From Phylloscopus collybita (Eukaryota; Chordata; Aves; Passeriformes; Phylloscopidae): 64,000 bases of DNA. The notes beneath the pieces were generated by a model that was not told where the DNA came from, did no database searches, and saw only the letters and a program-made list of their open reading frames with translations. A program made the translations under genes and the position numbers. Shown here piece by piece: positions 22,422-35,580 of this stretch (positions within the stretch are counted from its first letter, which is position 1; every line of letters starts with the position of its first letter). The stretch covers positions 3,100,001-3,164,000 of the forward strand of contig JAJNNQ010000006.1 in NCBI GenBank assembly GCA_027886175.1, written 5' to 3'.

Positions 22422-23442
22422 GAAAAAAGAAGAAGATGTCCTTTGGACTCCTTGTATTCCTGAAGCAATTACAGTAATTCTATTAATGTGTTATGAACTG
22501 CTTTTCTGATTTGATCCAACATAATTGCACCAATTTGCTAGCATTTTCAGATTTCAGTCTCCAGTTCCCACTTACACAGCTAAGATTTCAGTGTCTAGTC
22601 TTTGGTTTTCTTATGTGGGAATCACCTCTTGGCTATCTGCAGAGAAATATTCCTGTGCTCTGTGAGCATAGATAGTGTCACTAGCGTATGTTTTTGTGCA
22701 TCAGATAAAACATATCTCCCCATGAGGCCAACTGAAGATGCCAGCCACATTTTCATTGCCTATCATAATTGATACCATCACCAAAGCCTTTTCTTGTCAC
22801 CAAACAAAGGGGAAAGTCTTAATAAATAGTGGACTCCCAATTACTTGCTCTGAATTTATCAGTGTGCACAGTTTTCACTCCTGTTTCCAGGGTTTAATGC
22901 AAGTATGAGTTGCACTCAGTCCAAGATACCTGCAATTGTCAGTAATATTGCAACAATGTCCATGGAGAAAAACTGTTCCCACCTACCCTTAAGTAGTATT
23001 TCCTGAGACCTTACTCCTGGTTAGCCTTTATGCTGCTCACTGCTTTATCACCTCAGAGTGAGGAGCACTCCTCACAGTCTTTACAGACTTTCCTGTGGAG
23101 AACTTCAGCTTTATGCAGGTGTTTCATCTATCCTGCCCTCTGACCCTAAACGGCCAGCCGACCTAGGCAGGTTAGGGCTGTAGAATCAGAAACACTCTGG
23201 AGGTTTAGAGCTTTGTGTGGATTTAGAAATGAGGACAGAAAAAGATATGGAGGCTTTGCTGTGTCTCCCACTCAGAACACACCAACAATTTCCACCATTA
23301 TTGTGATCGCACTGGTGGAATAGAGCTGGAAGACCAGAGTCCAGCTCTCATACTGATCAACTGTCAGTTCTGTTGATGATACACCCCCAGTGCATAAATA
23401 TCCTGAGTCCAAATATGTGCTGTTCAAGCTGATGCAATTTGG
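22422..23442. other. Non-coding DNA containing one arm of an exact 24-bp repeat
   Basis: No gene seen. The 24-mer at 22941-22964 (AGTAATATTGCAACAATGTC then CATG) recurs exactly at 23632-23655, so the repeat brackets 667 bp that include the CR1 tail at 23443-23590. Confidence 0.55.
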
Positions 23443-23590
23443 ATGAGTCACCATCCCTGGAGGGTGATGTGATGTGTAGATGTGGCACTTAGAGACATGG
23501 TTTAATGGTGGCATTGACAGTGTTAGGTTAAAGGTTGGACACGATGATCCTAGAGATCTCTTCCAACTTTAATGATTCTCTGATTCTCTG
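23443..23590 (+). mobile_element. CR1 LINE, 3'-terminal fragment
   Basis: Starts abruptly at GATGAGTCACCATCCCTGG, the segment that follows the end of the reverse-transcriptase reading frame in avian CR1 elements. It continues through CACTTAGAGACATGGTTTAA and TTGGACACGATGATCC and ends in the tail TGATTCTCTGATTCTCTG. It is 5'-truncated, as CR1 copies usually are. The 2433-2540 fragment belongs to the same kind of subfamily in reverse orientation. Confidence 0.88.
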
Positions 23591-26500
23591 TGAGGTGGCT
23601 ACCTGTCCTAAATATACATCTGCCGTAAATAAGTAATATTGCAACAATGTCCATGACACCACATTTTTTCCCTGTTTTGCTCTGTTCTGTGATTATTAGA
23701 GCAGCTTTGCTACATGCCACCTCACCTCAGGTGTTTCTCCCCTCATCCCAGCACCCCTCATAACCACTCTGAAGAGAAAGATAAATTAGTGTTGGACACA
23801 ATTCTTCACCCACTTCATGATTCACAAAATTTATACCTTGTCAGTGAAATGCTGGAGCAGACCCACTATGTATTTTAGGTCAATTGGTCCCTGGAGGAGA
23901 ACATATGGGGAAGGGATAATTCTGGGCAAAGGTAGCAGAAAAATATGGACTGGGAAGTAGTCCTTGTGCTGTAACTTCCACCTGGCATACATTTCCCTCA
24001 GAACAGGTCTTGACAGCCTGATAATACAAAGTTACTGTGATGCAGTAGACCCTTTTCCCATTCAATGTCTTATCCTACTGATCCCTTTGCCTAAAAGTTT
24101 ACTTTTTTCCTGGATATTGTGAAGAGTTTTGTTGGGTATTGTTATCTGGAAAGACTTTAGTAATTAAGTAATTCTTTCATAATTTTTAGATTGCACATTT
24201 GGTATTTCCTTGGCTCCCTGACCACTAATGCTTACCATGCCAAATAGTTCCTTTTTTGAAATGTTTGCTGTGGCATTCAGCTGTACTCTCTATTGTGGTC
24301 TGAAAGAATCTGGACCATGTTACTTCTCATCAGAAATGCATCCAGGATTTTCTAGGATTTGGGAGAGTTTGAATTTGAGACTCAGGTTTTGCCTGTTAGA
24401 CTGATCCCTAGGTGCCAAAGGGAAAGTCTGAGTTTAGAGCTGCTGCTGTTCAAAGTTTGACAGTATTTAAAGTGGATGTTTCAGGCCTTACTCTGCTTGT
24501 TATATTTCCCAAAGCTTTCCAGTCATTGTGCATTCTGTGCTATAATAACCAATGCTCTAGCACTCGACTGCACTACTTATAATGCTCCCAGTGCTACTTG
24601 ACTCTGCTACTAAAAATGCACCTGATGATAATGCCACTTGCCCACTACTTCCTAATGCACCACTGGTTGGCTCATTACTGGATGCCTGGAGGCAAAGTGA
24701 ACTGTTCCAGTCTTTCTCTCCACCTTGGCAAAGATAAGGGTAGCATAATAAATACTATTCAGCCATTTGATTTCCCAGTTCCACTGAGTTCACGCATTTG
24801 GAATAGATTGTAAATTCTCTTGAACACAATCACCCCTAAATTACCACTGATGCACATACACTGAACTTTGTGCTCTTTATTTCAAAACAAGGACTGTCTT
24901 CAGCTCAGCAGCTCAGCTTAGCTGCTTTCCCATCTTCATGTGCAATAGATTGTATCTTTAACAAATTATTAATGTTCCTATTACAAACTGATTTGATTTA
25001 TATTTTTGCTGCTAGCAATGGTCTAATTATTTTTGTATTACTGTGTGGTCATAATGATAATTGTCCTCAATTTACACACTGACTAAGCATTTACTTTCAC
25101 AGATTTGGAGATTGTGAGATTACTGATGAGAAAAAGCAGAGAATGTAGAAGTTTAATATAATTAGTTGTAAGGGAAGTCTCTAATAAGGAACCATAAAAA
25201 CTCAATTTTCATTGAAAGGATCATTTTACACTGCATGGTTTCTGTGTTGGTTTGTGGGTTTTTTTGTTCCTTTTTTTTTTTTTCTTTCCCTAGAAGCAGA
25301 ATAAGCTGATCTTACTGTCACAGTTCTTTTATTTGATCAGTCTATTTATATGTGCTTTGTAGATTTTTGGTTTGAGCAATAATATGTAGAGGCTGGTGAA
25401 CCATTTTAAGGACTAAGACCTAACCGTTCTGTACATCTTATGATATTTGAGAGAGAATAAGAGATCCTGGCCCTGCCATTTTCCACAGAGTCAGGATTTG
25501 CTTTTGGATCTTCAAAATACACATAGGTGTGTAAAGCATCCACCAGGGACAAAAGGGTGGATAAGATAACTACAAAACAAACAAATTATTGCAGAAGAAG
25601 TCTGAGCTTGCTAACAGCTTGTCCATTGTCTGTAAGCCCTGTAGGTTTCACCAGGGAGTCCTGTTATAAATAGTGATTTGACAGTAATTATGTGGATTTG
25701 TGAAGGAATGTTTGCCATGCATATTGAAGGTGGCAAGTTAAAACCTGAGCTCATCACCCAAAGGTCTTTTTGTAGTTAATAGAAAGACACAAGCATCTGT
25801 AAAGAGGAATTCATCCTGTCTTCGCTAGATTTCTGTCTGAGACCGAATACTTCCTGGGATGTGTTTACTGCATGCCATTAACTCCAAGGAAAGCAAGAAT
25901 TAGACTGTACTTAGACAAGAGGAGTTTAGATGCCTGATTTAAAAGGGAAAAATTCCACCCATAGAGGATTTGTATTGCTCACCTTCACTAATAAAATGGG
26001 TAAAAAAAACAAAGGGAGTGGGTTTTTTAATAGTTTCCAAGAAAAACACAACAGTAATACTGGACCACAGAAAGATTCAGCTCACTGTTCTGTCTCCATG
26101 AGAATATTTTTCTTCTCCATAAGAATCACAAAATTAAAAAAAAAAAAAAATGCATTTAGGGAAATTTTTAATAATTCCATGGAAGAAGGTTATAATTTCT
26201 GCTACATTATACCACCTAAATAATCTGAAATAATTCATGGCTACAAACATTCTGCAGAAAGATATTCAAAATTTTTGCACAATAAACTGTGTTTTGGAAG
26301 ATTTTATATATTTTTAATATATTTTCTTATGTTCACATACAAATTCATAATGGTAGATTTTCAAAACTGCACTTTTTCATTATGTGACATCAGAACAACA
26401 ACAGTATTTAGGAAAACAGTGCAATCTGTGAAGGAGCAAGTAGTTGTTATAACACAACTCCATTAATTAGAAACATAGTTTGACAAGTTATAACCCTTCT

Positions 26501-28039
26501 TCCTAATTTTAATTCTACCTGGTAGATCTGTAGGAATGAGTTATTAATGCTGATATTCTGAAATGCCACTTAGGTCTTGTGTAATCAAAGAACTGTATTC
26601 TCTCAGAACACAAAGGAACCCCTAGTGTGAATTTGTAATTAACGTGCTGAAGGGAATGATTCCACCCATGTACTGAACACAGTTGTTGGGGCTAATAAAC
26701 AAGCACAATGGATTCATCCTTTCAACATGATCAAAGAATACATAAAGATACAGGCACATGTAATTTTGGGAAGTGTGGAGACATTGCTTAGCATAAGCTT
26801 ATATCACAAGAAGGATGTTAGATCCATGTTTTTGGATACGAGCAATTTCCAGGAGGGATATAAAAATATCTTGCCTAGGCTGGCAGAAAGATGCAGTGTC
26901 TATTAGACAAAACATGGGGTAGAACATTTGGTACAAATGAAACCTGGCACTACTTTCTAGATATTGGAAAAATTGGGAAGACTCCTGAAAAAAAAAGGAC
27001 TCCTTCTAGGTAATGCAAAGACATTAAAAAGAGAAAATATTTTTTTATCAGATCAACAAAACAGGCAGATTTCCAGGCAAAATAGTCCTTCTTTAGGTCG
27101 TTTCAGGCTCATGAGTCTATGTCTTGTTTGGGGGTTTGGATTTTTTTTTTTCAAAGTGTGTTAGTTAGTAATAAAATATATTGGTCCATACAAAATTTTG
27201 TTTGTGTCCTTAGGACACTGTGGTTACTATGCATGCCACCCCAAGGGCTGCCTTAACAGACTGACCAAAGGCATGGATTGTCCTGTCTTAGTTATGTCTC
27301 AGTAAAAGTTAAGTCAACCACAAAAATCACTGATGTTTTTATCAAAAGGTGAACCATGGCCAGGGGGTGGCCTCATTTAGCTGTCTCACACTAAGAATAG
27401 TATAAAAATGCAAGAGGCTCGCCTGTTAGATTTGAGACTAGGGTGGCTACTCTTGTTAGCAGATATCCTGCTGACAGAAATAGCCATAATTTTTGAACAA
27501 AGATACTGTCCAAAAGTGCTGATGTGCAGCAGCACCTATTCATAACAGGCTGTTGCATTTTTATAATCACAACAAGAGGAAGGGGTCTTGTTTTTATAGG
27601 ATAATTACTATAGGTTAGTTATTATTGCTTAATATCCAGTGTTTGAGATTTAGTCTAGAAAAAAAAATAAAATGCAGGTATATTTAGAGATGTATGAGAA
27701 ACTATACCATTGAGGTATATTTTTCCCATGGATACTTGGTTATTTGCCAACATTTGTAGAAAAAAGAATTTCCAGACTTAAAAATAATCCAGTTTCTCCC
27801 CCTGAATAATTTCAACCCAAAAGTATTCTAGAAGTCATATTCAGTACTCCTAACTCTTGACTGTTGTGCCAGGGCCTAGGGATATGACCTGTCTTTAAAA
27901 TATCTGCAAGTTATCAAATTAAGAAATCTATAACATAACACATACGGGAAACAGGGAAAGCTGTTAAGTTCTACTTGTAGATGAACAGCAAGCAAAAACC
28001 CCAAAAGTAAAAAAGTATTTAAAAAACCGCAATAAACCC
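23591..28039. other. Non-coding AT-rich DNA with minor repeats
   Basis: No gene supported. A degenerate tandem array with units of about 34-39 bp (three copies, sharing CTACT...AATGC) lies at 24561-24662. T-rich runs occur near 25259-25284, and an A-run near 26137-26150. Frames such as plus 25930-26223 are AT-rich noise. Confidence 0.55.
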
Positions 28040-28040
28040 A

Positions 28041-28086
<46 letters not shown>

Positions 28087-28095
28087 ATCTATCTA
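28040..28095. repeat. (TATC)n microsatellite
   Basis: About a dozen tandem TATC units, with one TAATC interruption near the right end. Confidence 0.95.
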
Positions 28096-31000
28096 TGTAT
28101 TTCTCACTAAGTTAGCTAGACAGTTTCTAAGTGTTTGTTTTTTTTTTCTTTTTTTCTTTTTTTTTCCTAATGCAGAGCCTATTATCACAGAATCTTAACA
28201 TCTAACACTCTAAACAACATGCAAACTGAAGAAGCTGACAAAATACTTGCCTGGAACATTGCAAATCTTCCTATTTTGTGCTATGTGTGCAAGCTCATGC
28301 ATGAATGCTCTCCCCATATTACTGAGCTTTTGTTTGTTAAGATAGTGAGAATAAATGAGGAAATATATATTTTGTGACTTGAACCGAAAGAAAAATATTT
28401 CCATGTTGCACACTGCAATTTATTTTTTATTTTTTAACATAAAGTTTTATGATAATGAGGGGAGTTCATGGACTTTGCTTTCTCTGATTTCCAAACCTGA
28501 TTTTATTTATTAATAATTTTGAAATGTCATGAAGCCTCAAGTTGCTATATATGAGATTACTTTTTCAGAAAAGGAAATTGTGTAGATTGTTAAATTATCA
28601 GTGCAATTGGTTTATCATTGAAAGTAAGGAGACCTGAAAGCAGAGCAGCCTTGGGGAATTCATAGTAAATCTAATCAGGTAAAAAAGATTTGTAAATCTC
28701 AGTGCATCTTCATGTTATTTTTCTTTGTGGTAACCATATTTTCAGGAGAATGGTTGTGGTACTGTGTTGCAAAACTAAGAACATTCATTCTTTATTCTCT
28801 AGCAGGATATACTACATATGTATATGTACTCCTTCTCTGTCTCTCCCTCCTTCCTGTTCTCACTTTCTGAACGATATTAATTTTTATGCTTATTTTGTAG
28901 GATCCCATAATGACCTTTCTTCAGCAGAACTCACTCTGAAAGTTGCATTGAATTCCTGAAATAAAATGCAGAATATGGACCACCTTTCTGCAAAAGCCAC
29001 TATTCCAACTCTGAACACCTCCACATGCTGTATATTTTCAGTTTGGGAGCCTACATCTACTGCATAAACTCTGGCAGGATGTTGTGCTGTATGCCACCAG
29101 AAGGGCTCAAGCTGCCAGGCAAAAATGCCCACCACCTATTTTTTTTTTTCCTACTTGCTCTCTAGTCCTCTCTCAGGCTTCAGCAGTTATGTACCTCAGA
29201 GTCAACTTCACACCAGTGGAAAGAAAGAACCTTCTTTGAGCAGTTTTGCCATCTGTGAGATCTGTTTATAAGTCATTTACCTCTGCTGCTCTAAACCCAT
29301 CAGCTGTTATGCACACGGATAATTTTATGGACTGGGCTATATCCTTGGATGGGTAGAGACACAGTTAAGTTACGTAAATGCCAAGCTGTTTGCAGCAAGA
29401 AGGCTTTAGCCTTTAGGATTTTCTGGCAGGGAATATGTAAAATAAATGCTTTTTTATGGTTCTCTGCACATGCCCTCCATTTTATTTATCATCCTACTTG
29501 CCCCAGTTTATAAATGTTTACCTGGCACAGTGGTGGATACACTTCGCTCAGGAGCCAAGTGAATGTGGCACCAGGAGTCTTTGGATTATGGACCACCTAA
29601 TGAGCCCAGGTGCAATCGGAACAAATTCAGAAACTATGGGTGGACACAAAGAAAATGAAAGAGTTGGAAAACTCTCATTTGGCCCTGTTGTTATTATTCA
29701 CATGCAGAGAGAAAAGATAGGTGTCAGTGACAATTGCATTGGTGCTTATCAGCAAGGCAAATATTTTTAAAACAAAGACTAAAAGCTGGCCTTTCCTGTT
29801 CATAAAATCATATCAATTTTATCTAGCTTTTATGGTATATGTAAATTGTGTTTTGGGTTTGATGTAATCTACAAAAATATGATTAAAATATTTTTTTCTG
29901 TTTTATTTCATTCTATCATCCATGATAAGATGACATCCCTGAACTGAAAAGACATATTCATTAATAAACAGCCCAATACTTTCAATAACTGCTTTGAAAA
30001 AGGTGGATTTTACCCAAACACTGAAGCAAAAGTTTCAATAGAATTTCCTTTCTCTGCAAATAGGATAGTCGTCTTTGGAGTTTGCAGTCTCCACTCAGTG
30101 CACACCATTTCCACAAAGCTGTGTTACCTCCTACAGAGCTTTGCTCTCAGGACCTGCCTTTCATCCATTGTTCTCTCCTCTGCATTTATCTTTCCCTTCT
30201 GTACTGACAACACAGAGCTAGATCACCCCCTCCAGAGGCAAACCCAACATCTATGGGATGAATGGCTGGCTGGGGTCACCCTGCACAGTGCTCCCAGCAT
30301 CTCTCCAGGCAGGGTGGTCCACGCAAGGGTCTATATTTTTATGCCTGCCTGTTGGTGTCTATTTGTAAGGCTGGAGATCAGCAGGCTTCGGGGAAAAGAT
30401 AATACAGCTTCAGTTTGCTGTTTCCTAGGAGATTCAGTCTAGAGTAATAAGGGCTGCTGAGCCTCTTTGGAAATCCTAATCCCTGGCTGAACCAGCAAGA
30501 CCTGCTCACACACGGCTCCCCCTTAGAAAGCCTGGCACTCCTGGGGCTGCCCTTAGGGGATGCCTTGGTGTTCAGTGTATCCTGCTGAGATCACTGAACT
30601 CCTGAGGCATGGACCAGGGACTACTCAGGAGAGAGAATTGCAGACAAATTCCAGAAGAAGCTCAAAGAGGTGGTTCTAGCTTGTGGTAAAGATACAGCTG
30701 GAGCCAAGCCATACTTGGTCTGTCTGAGAAAGGTATTAGAAATGGCCCAATAAATCCTGCTAAACTTACATTAGCTGCGTATGAGGATTACAGACACCTT
30801 TTGTATTATATTTAAATGTATGGAGATGAATGAAAAAGATAGAATGACCTTTGAATTAGCAAGTGGATTGCATCTAACTGAACTTTGATAACTGAGCTGG
30901 TCTAAAGAGATTGTTTTAGCACTTAATATACTTGGACTCAATGTGCATGGAAAATAATTGCATATTGGCAATAAAAGGTAGATTAGCACAAGATCATAGT

Positions 31001-31224
31001 GTGTGAACTACAAAAAATTATTCTAAAGTAAAAATAAATCATTGGCTGAAATTCCTCAAAAATAGAATCCAACCCAATGTTATGGAAAATACCAGCAATA
31101 TCTTGAATACAAGATATAGGAAAGAGTTAATATTTTTTTTCAAGAAATACAAACATAGCAGACATTGACAATATGGAAGATGATCGGAATATCACATGGG
31201 AAGAAATGGATAGGCTTTAGAACT
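28096..31224. other. Non-coding DNA; one terminal-exon-like signature
   Basis: Mostly unique. A T-rich run lies at about 28137-28167. At 28901 a pyrimidine tract ending TTTTGTAG precedes a short open stretch that stops at TGA (28957-28959), with AATAAA at 28960-28965, the arrangement of a terminal exon. No upstream exon can be joined to it with confidence. A GC-richer unique segment at about 30120-30680 carries a 114-codon plus-strand frame (30098-30442) without recognisable domains. Confidence 0.5.
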
Positions 31225-31700
31225 GGGACAAGGTATGTGATTTAATTAGTTTGAAATGCGAGGTAATGAACATAGGGAGCAATGAGAATTTCTTCAATCA
31301 GAAGGCCCACTGGTTGAAACAGGAAGACTTAGGGGTATTAGTCAGTCAAAGAATTATTATGCACCACCTAGGTGCATGTAGCAGTAAAAAATGGAAATAC
31401 AATTCTCAGATGTATCCAGTGAGGCCTTCGCAAAACGAAAGCATTAAGTATTAATTATAAGTTGCACTGTTGAGACATTATCTGGTATGGAGTTTAGAAT
31501 TCCAGTCATAAAAACTCAACAAGTTAAACTCCTAATGGAGCAGGTGGAGAGAGGAAAAGAGCTAATAGCAGTGCTGTAGGAACAGAAAGCCTGCTTTGTG
31601 GTCAAATCTTATCAAAATTTTTAATGTAACGAAATAAAAACCAAGAGTGAATTTGGTCTATTTGTATAAAGATATGATAAAAGCATATAAAAGTAAAAGA
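31225..31700 (+). mobile_element. Ancient CR1-like LINE remnant
   Basis: Fragments resemble the 3' part of the CR1 reverse-transcriptase region: AAATGCGAGGTAATGAACAT (the AARTGYGARGTNATG-type block), AGACTTAGGGGTATTAGTCA about 65 bp later, a TTGAGACATTATCTGG block, and a leucine-type block near 31645. The order and spacing fit a very old, heavily mutated CR1 or L3-type copy. No frame is preserved. The call rests on remembered consensus blocks. Confidence 0.45.
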
Positions 31701-33915
31701 ATGCCCATTAAAGGTAAGGGATAATTTTGACCTGAATAGGACATAATAAATGTGGTATCAAAATTGGAAAAAAAAAGATGTTCTACAAAAATCTTATAAT
31801 GGAAGTAGTGGTGGCAGAAAATATAAATTAGTTTAAATGCTTAATGCTATCAGTGAAAGGGGTTTGATAATTAGATTGATTATGATGAAAGAAAGCTGGA
31901 GATGGAAAAGTGTCCCAGAGCAGGAGAATTCATGCTGAAGTTGGAATAATGAAGCCAAAAAAGAACTGGTTTTACTAATATCCCCCTTGTCCTTATGCAT
32001 ATAGACCTGGTCTGTTGAAATCAAAGTAATATTTGCCTGGACAAAGCAACAATGAGCAATGAGACAGAAACTTGCAGAATACTAACCAACAGAAAGAATG
32101 AAAATGCTAAATAAATTATCCAGTGGTAAGTTTTCATTATAGTTTACTATGTTCACATCAGTGACATGTATGACTGCATACCTGTGTGTAGATCTCCCTC
32201 TATGCTGTTTTACCTACCTAAGTGAATTCTCAGGGCCCTGTGGGCATCACTCCCTCTCCAGGTCTGAGGGCCAGCTGCCTGGTCAGAGGGCCAGCTCACG
32301 GTGTCTGTCTGTCTGTGTTCCCACTTTGCTGGCCTGGCTGAGGCACCATTGCCCTGTGACCATGCTGGGTAGGACATTGCCCTGTGCCTGCCCGGCCACC
32401 ACCCAACCTCCTGGATCGCCTTCCCCTGCACTTGGCCCTGGCCTTAGCAACTCTGACACTAAATTACTTTCATAACCTGGTATTACTTCTTTGAGGGAAA
32501 AGATATTTTCTTGTTTAGGAGCCTTGGAAGGCTTTGCTGTTGTTCTTTTTTAATCTATAAATCCACTTCTGCTCAGTGTTGAGGGGCATCAGGAGGGCTG
32601 TTGAACAAGGAGTCTGGATCTGGGTATGCAGAGAAGCCCAGAAGTTGGGAAGCACTCTGGAACTCTCTTTGTCAGATACCTGTCAGGTCAATACTTGATG
32701 TCTTCTGTCAATACCAACCCATAAAATATCTAAGCACATGAAATCCAGATGGTTTCTTCTGAGCATGCAATCTGAACCAGTTAAGATCACTGAAGACACA
32801 AGCACTTTACAACACAATATGCTGAAACTCTCCTTGGCATGCAGAAGTGCTGAAAATAATCCAAGTGCTGATAAAGTGCTGGTGGGTATATCAGGGTTAG
32901 CAGAGAGCACTGCAATTCCTCTACAGTCCCAGGAGCTTTGAGGGTGTGTGTCCTGGGTGTTTTAAATTTTGCATTGAATATTCCACATAGCTCTATTTGG
33001 TCCAGGCTCCCCAGCAGTAGCACTCTTATTTCAGCAAAAGCAGTACAGAAATGATTCACATTCCTAGTAATTTCCCTCTGTGCTGTTGCACAAAAGAGGG
33101 AAAGAGAATTAATTTTCCTTTGCAGCAACCAATGCATGAGACCAATAAAGTTAAAACAAAGATATTTTTTGCTCCTTGTCTTTCTCTTTTCCCTCCTGGA
33201 GTGTAATAAAAGAAATTGTATTTGTGCAAATAAGCAATGTATTGCTATAACACTGTCCCAGTCCAAAGCTTTTTCTCAGAGTGCCTTTTCTTTTCCCCCA
33301 AAGATCTGCACAATTATTCTGGTGTGTGAGAGAACCCCCAGAATTCCTGTATGTGGACTACAATAATGGGTTACACATAAACCAAAGAAATTCTAAGCAT
33401 GCAGGAAATGTTTTAGTGCGTTCTCCAAAAGCAAAATCTCTTCTAAATAGAAAGTTACTGAGGTGTCAGCAAAGTAACTTTTACAAATCAACGTATTCAA
33501 TTTTTCTGAATTCATACTTGTTAGCATCTGAGTGTATTTTTCTGTATTGAACGCATTGATCATATGTTAGTATTTGATTTATTTAATAAAGATGATATTG
33601 GATGATAGTGAAAAAGAGAAAGAGGAACCAACAGAAAAAGAAAAATGCTGCAGGGGAAGAAAAAGATCAAGAGGGTTGGATCCATTTCCTGTTAAGTTCC
33701 TCAGGAGCATTTCCACTGATTTCACTGAGCTGTAGCTCTTTTCCTTAGTGGAAAAAAAGATACTGAGGTTCATTAGCAGCTTTTATTAAATTAAACTTAT
33801 TACCGTAAAAAGTATAATCTTAACTTCCAAAGAGCTATGTGGAAAGAGAAAACAGGAATTACCTAAACCTTGTTGGAAGGTTTTTGTTGTTTGGGATTTT
33901 GTTTGTTGGGTGAGT
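31701..33915. other. Non-coding DNA, including a GC-rich patch
   Basis: 32225-32460 is GC-rich, with the short repeated phrase AGGGCCAGCT occurring twice about 22 bp apart and three CTGT units. It gives overlapping frames on both strands and is not coding by any evidence I have. A 159-codon minus-strand frame at 32787-33266 matches no family and is near the length chance allows. TTCCACTGATTTCACTGAGC at 33711-33730 is another copy of the near-palindromic motif. Confidence 0.5.
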
Positions 33916-33971
33916 GTTTTTTTTGGTTTTTTTTTTTTTTTTTTTTTTTGTTTTGTTTTTGTTTTGTTTTT
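33916..33971. repeat. T-rich low-complexity tract
   Basis: A long T run interrupted by single G bases, passing into TTTTG units on the right. Confidence 0.9.
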
Positions 33972-35473
33972 AATTTCTTTGATTGCTTGTTTGCACATTT
34001 GTTTTGTTTTAATTTGTTTTAATGCAAATACTTTGAAACCAAAACTCTTTTTCCTCAGAATTGCAGGAATGCTTATGTTGCAGAGGGTCACTTGGTTTAT
34101 TTACCTGGGTCAGAATAAGAGGCTATGAAGTTCTCATGAGCTGAAGGAAAAACAAAAGTCCTGTTTCTACTTTCTGGGCCTCATATCATAGTTAATATGT
34201 GCCCTGACACATTCCTGGATTATGAACATGGGTGTGGGTATGATCTGGAGCAGTCCTGAGTGCAAAGGACAGGGGAGCCATTCCCTTTGCAGGAAGAGAG
34301 CTTCCTAGCTGCAGGGATGCTGACTTTGCATTGTCACTTCCCCTCATGGCCAGAGAACAGACAGTTTGACTCATTTCATACACTAGTGTAGACATGCCCT
34401 GTGTGTTCTGAAAATGAAGTGTTTTACCATTTAGAAGGATTTTCTGCATTCTTGCTGCCAAAACTGCTGCCTGTTTTTAAATTGACATAATATTAATCAT
34501 TTCAAGATAGCAAATGCTTTGCCAGGACTGAAGGTAGTGTCCCCTGACACAGCACTGATTATTTATTTTGAATCATTTTCAACATTGCTTCTTCTGTCTT
34601 CTGATATGTCAGCCTTTACAGAGTGTCGTTTTTCTAATAAATTAATTTATTATTTTGAATTCACAGAAGTAAAATATGAGTAGGGTAGACAAACAAACAA
34701 GAAAGGATGAAAATTGAAAACTGTTTGGGAACATATTTTGAAGTAAATGGATTTTAAAAATAGCCTCTTGCTTGTAGTGTTGCTTGAAAATCAGTGACAG
34801 CCCTAGTATCTCAACAAATACAGAGAAATTCATGCTGTAAAATAACAGTGGAGTTTTTAAATCTTCTAGATTCATGGGTGGAAAGGGGGATCTGCATGAT
34901 GAGGAGTTTCAGGTTATGGATAGAGGGTCTCTTGCCTGATATTACCTCTCATATTACTTGGTGAGTCATCCTAATGGAGAGAGTGTAACTACTTGGCTTT
35001 TGGATTGAGGTTTACAACACAAAGAGCTCAGAGGCAAGGATTTCTTCAGGCTTTAGAGCAATTTCCCTTTGGTATACATCCGCACACACCTTTGATTAAG
35101 TGGGAAGTGAAAGGCAGTTTCTGAGGGTGAAAGGTGCCAAGCACCTACTTTTTTGTCTCCTTGACTTCACCCTATTCCTCAAAACCTTGGCCTTAGGTAG
35201 ATACACACACTCTGCAGCTCTGTAAGGCAATGATCCAGTGCACTGCTGGATGGTCTTGGCTCCCACTGGAGTCAGGGGTCCCGGACATACAGCAGGGCAT
35301 TAATGCCCACGAGTAGTCTGATTACAGAGAAATACAGAGAAACACATGCACAATTCCCCATAGAGCCCCTTGACTCCACAGGGATAGAGAGCATTAGGTC
35401 CCTTGGAGGAATCAGCCCTGAAGGGCTGCAGTTGTTGATATTGCCATTGACATACACTGGCCATGCTGAGGAC
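33972..35473. other. Non-coding unique DNA
   Basis: No gene or transposon recognised. TCCCACTGGAGTCAGGGG at 35261-35278 is a weak copy of the near-palindromic motif. Confidence 0.55.
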
Positions 35474-35580
35474 AGGAAGGAAGGGAGGGAGGGAGGGAGG
35501 GAGGAAGGAAGGAAGGAAGGAAGGAAGGAAGGAAGGAAGGAAGGAAGGAAGGAAGGAAGGAAGGAAGGAAGGAAGGAAGG
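35474..35580 (+). repeat. (GGAA)n/(GGGA)n homopurine microsatellite
   Basis: Over 100 bp of pure purine on the plus strand: a short GGGA block followed by about 18 GGAA units. GGAA is the ETS-factor core, and homopurine mirror repeats of this length can form triplex DNA in vitro. Apparent lysine-glycine-arginine proteins here are artefacts. Confidence 0.95.

Noticed and set aside
28040..28095. Regular tandem array that might suggest a CRISPR-like repeat
   Set aside because: It is a plain TATC microsatellite without spacers. The window is eukaryotic.
30098..30442. 114-codon plus-strand frame in GC-richer DNA
   Set aside because: Codon use looks ordinary, but there is no domain, splice structure or start context, and similar frames appear by chance wherever GC rises here.
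32787..33266. 159-codon minus-strand frame
   Set aside because: No recognisable domain, no splice or promoter context, and a length within chance for 64 kb.
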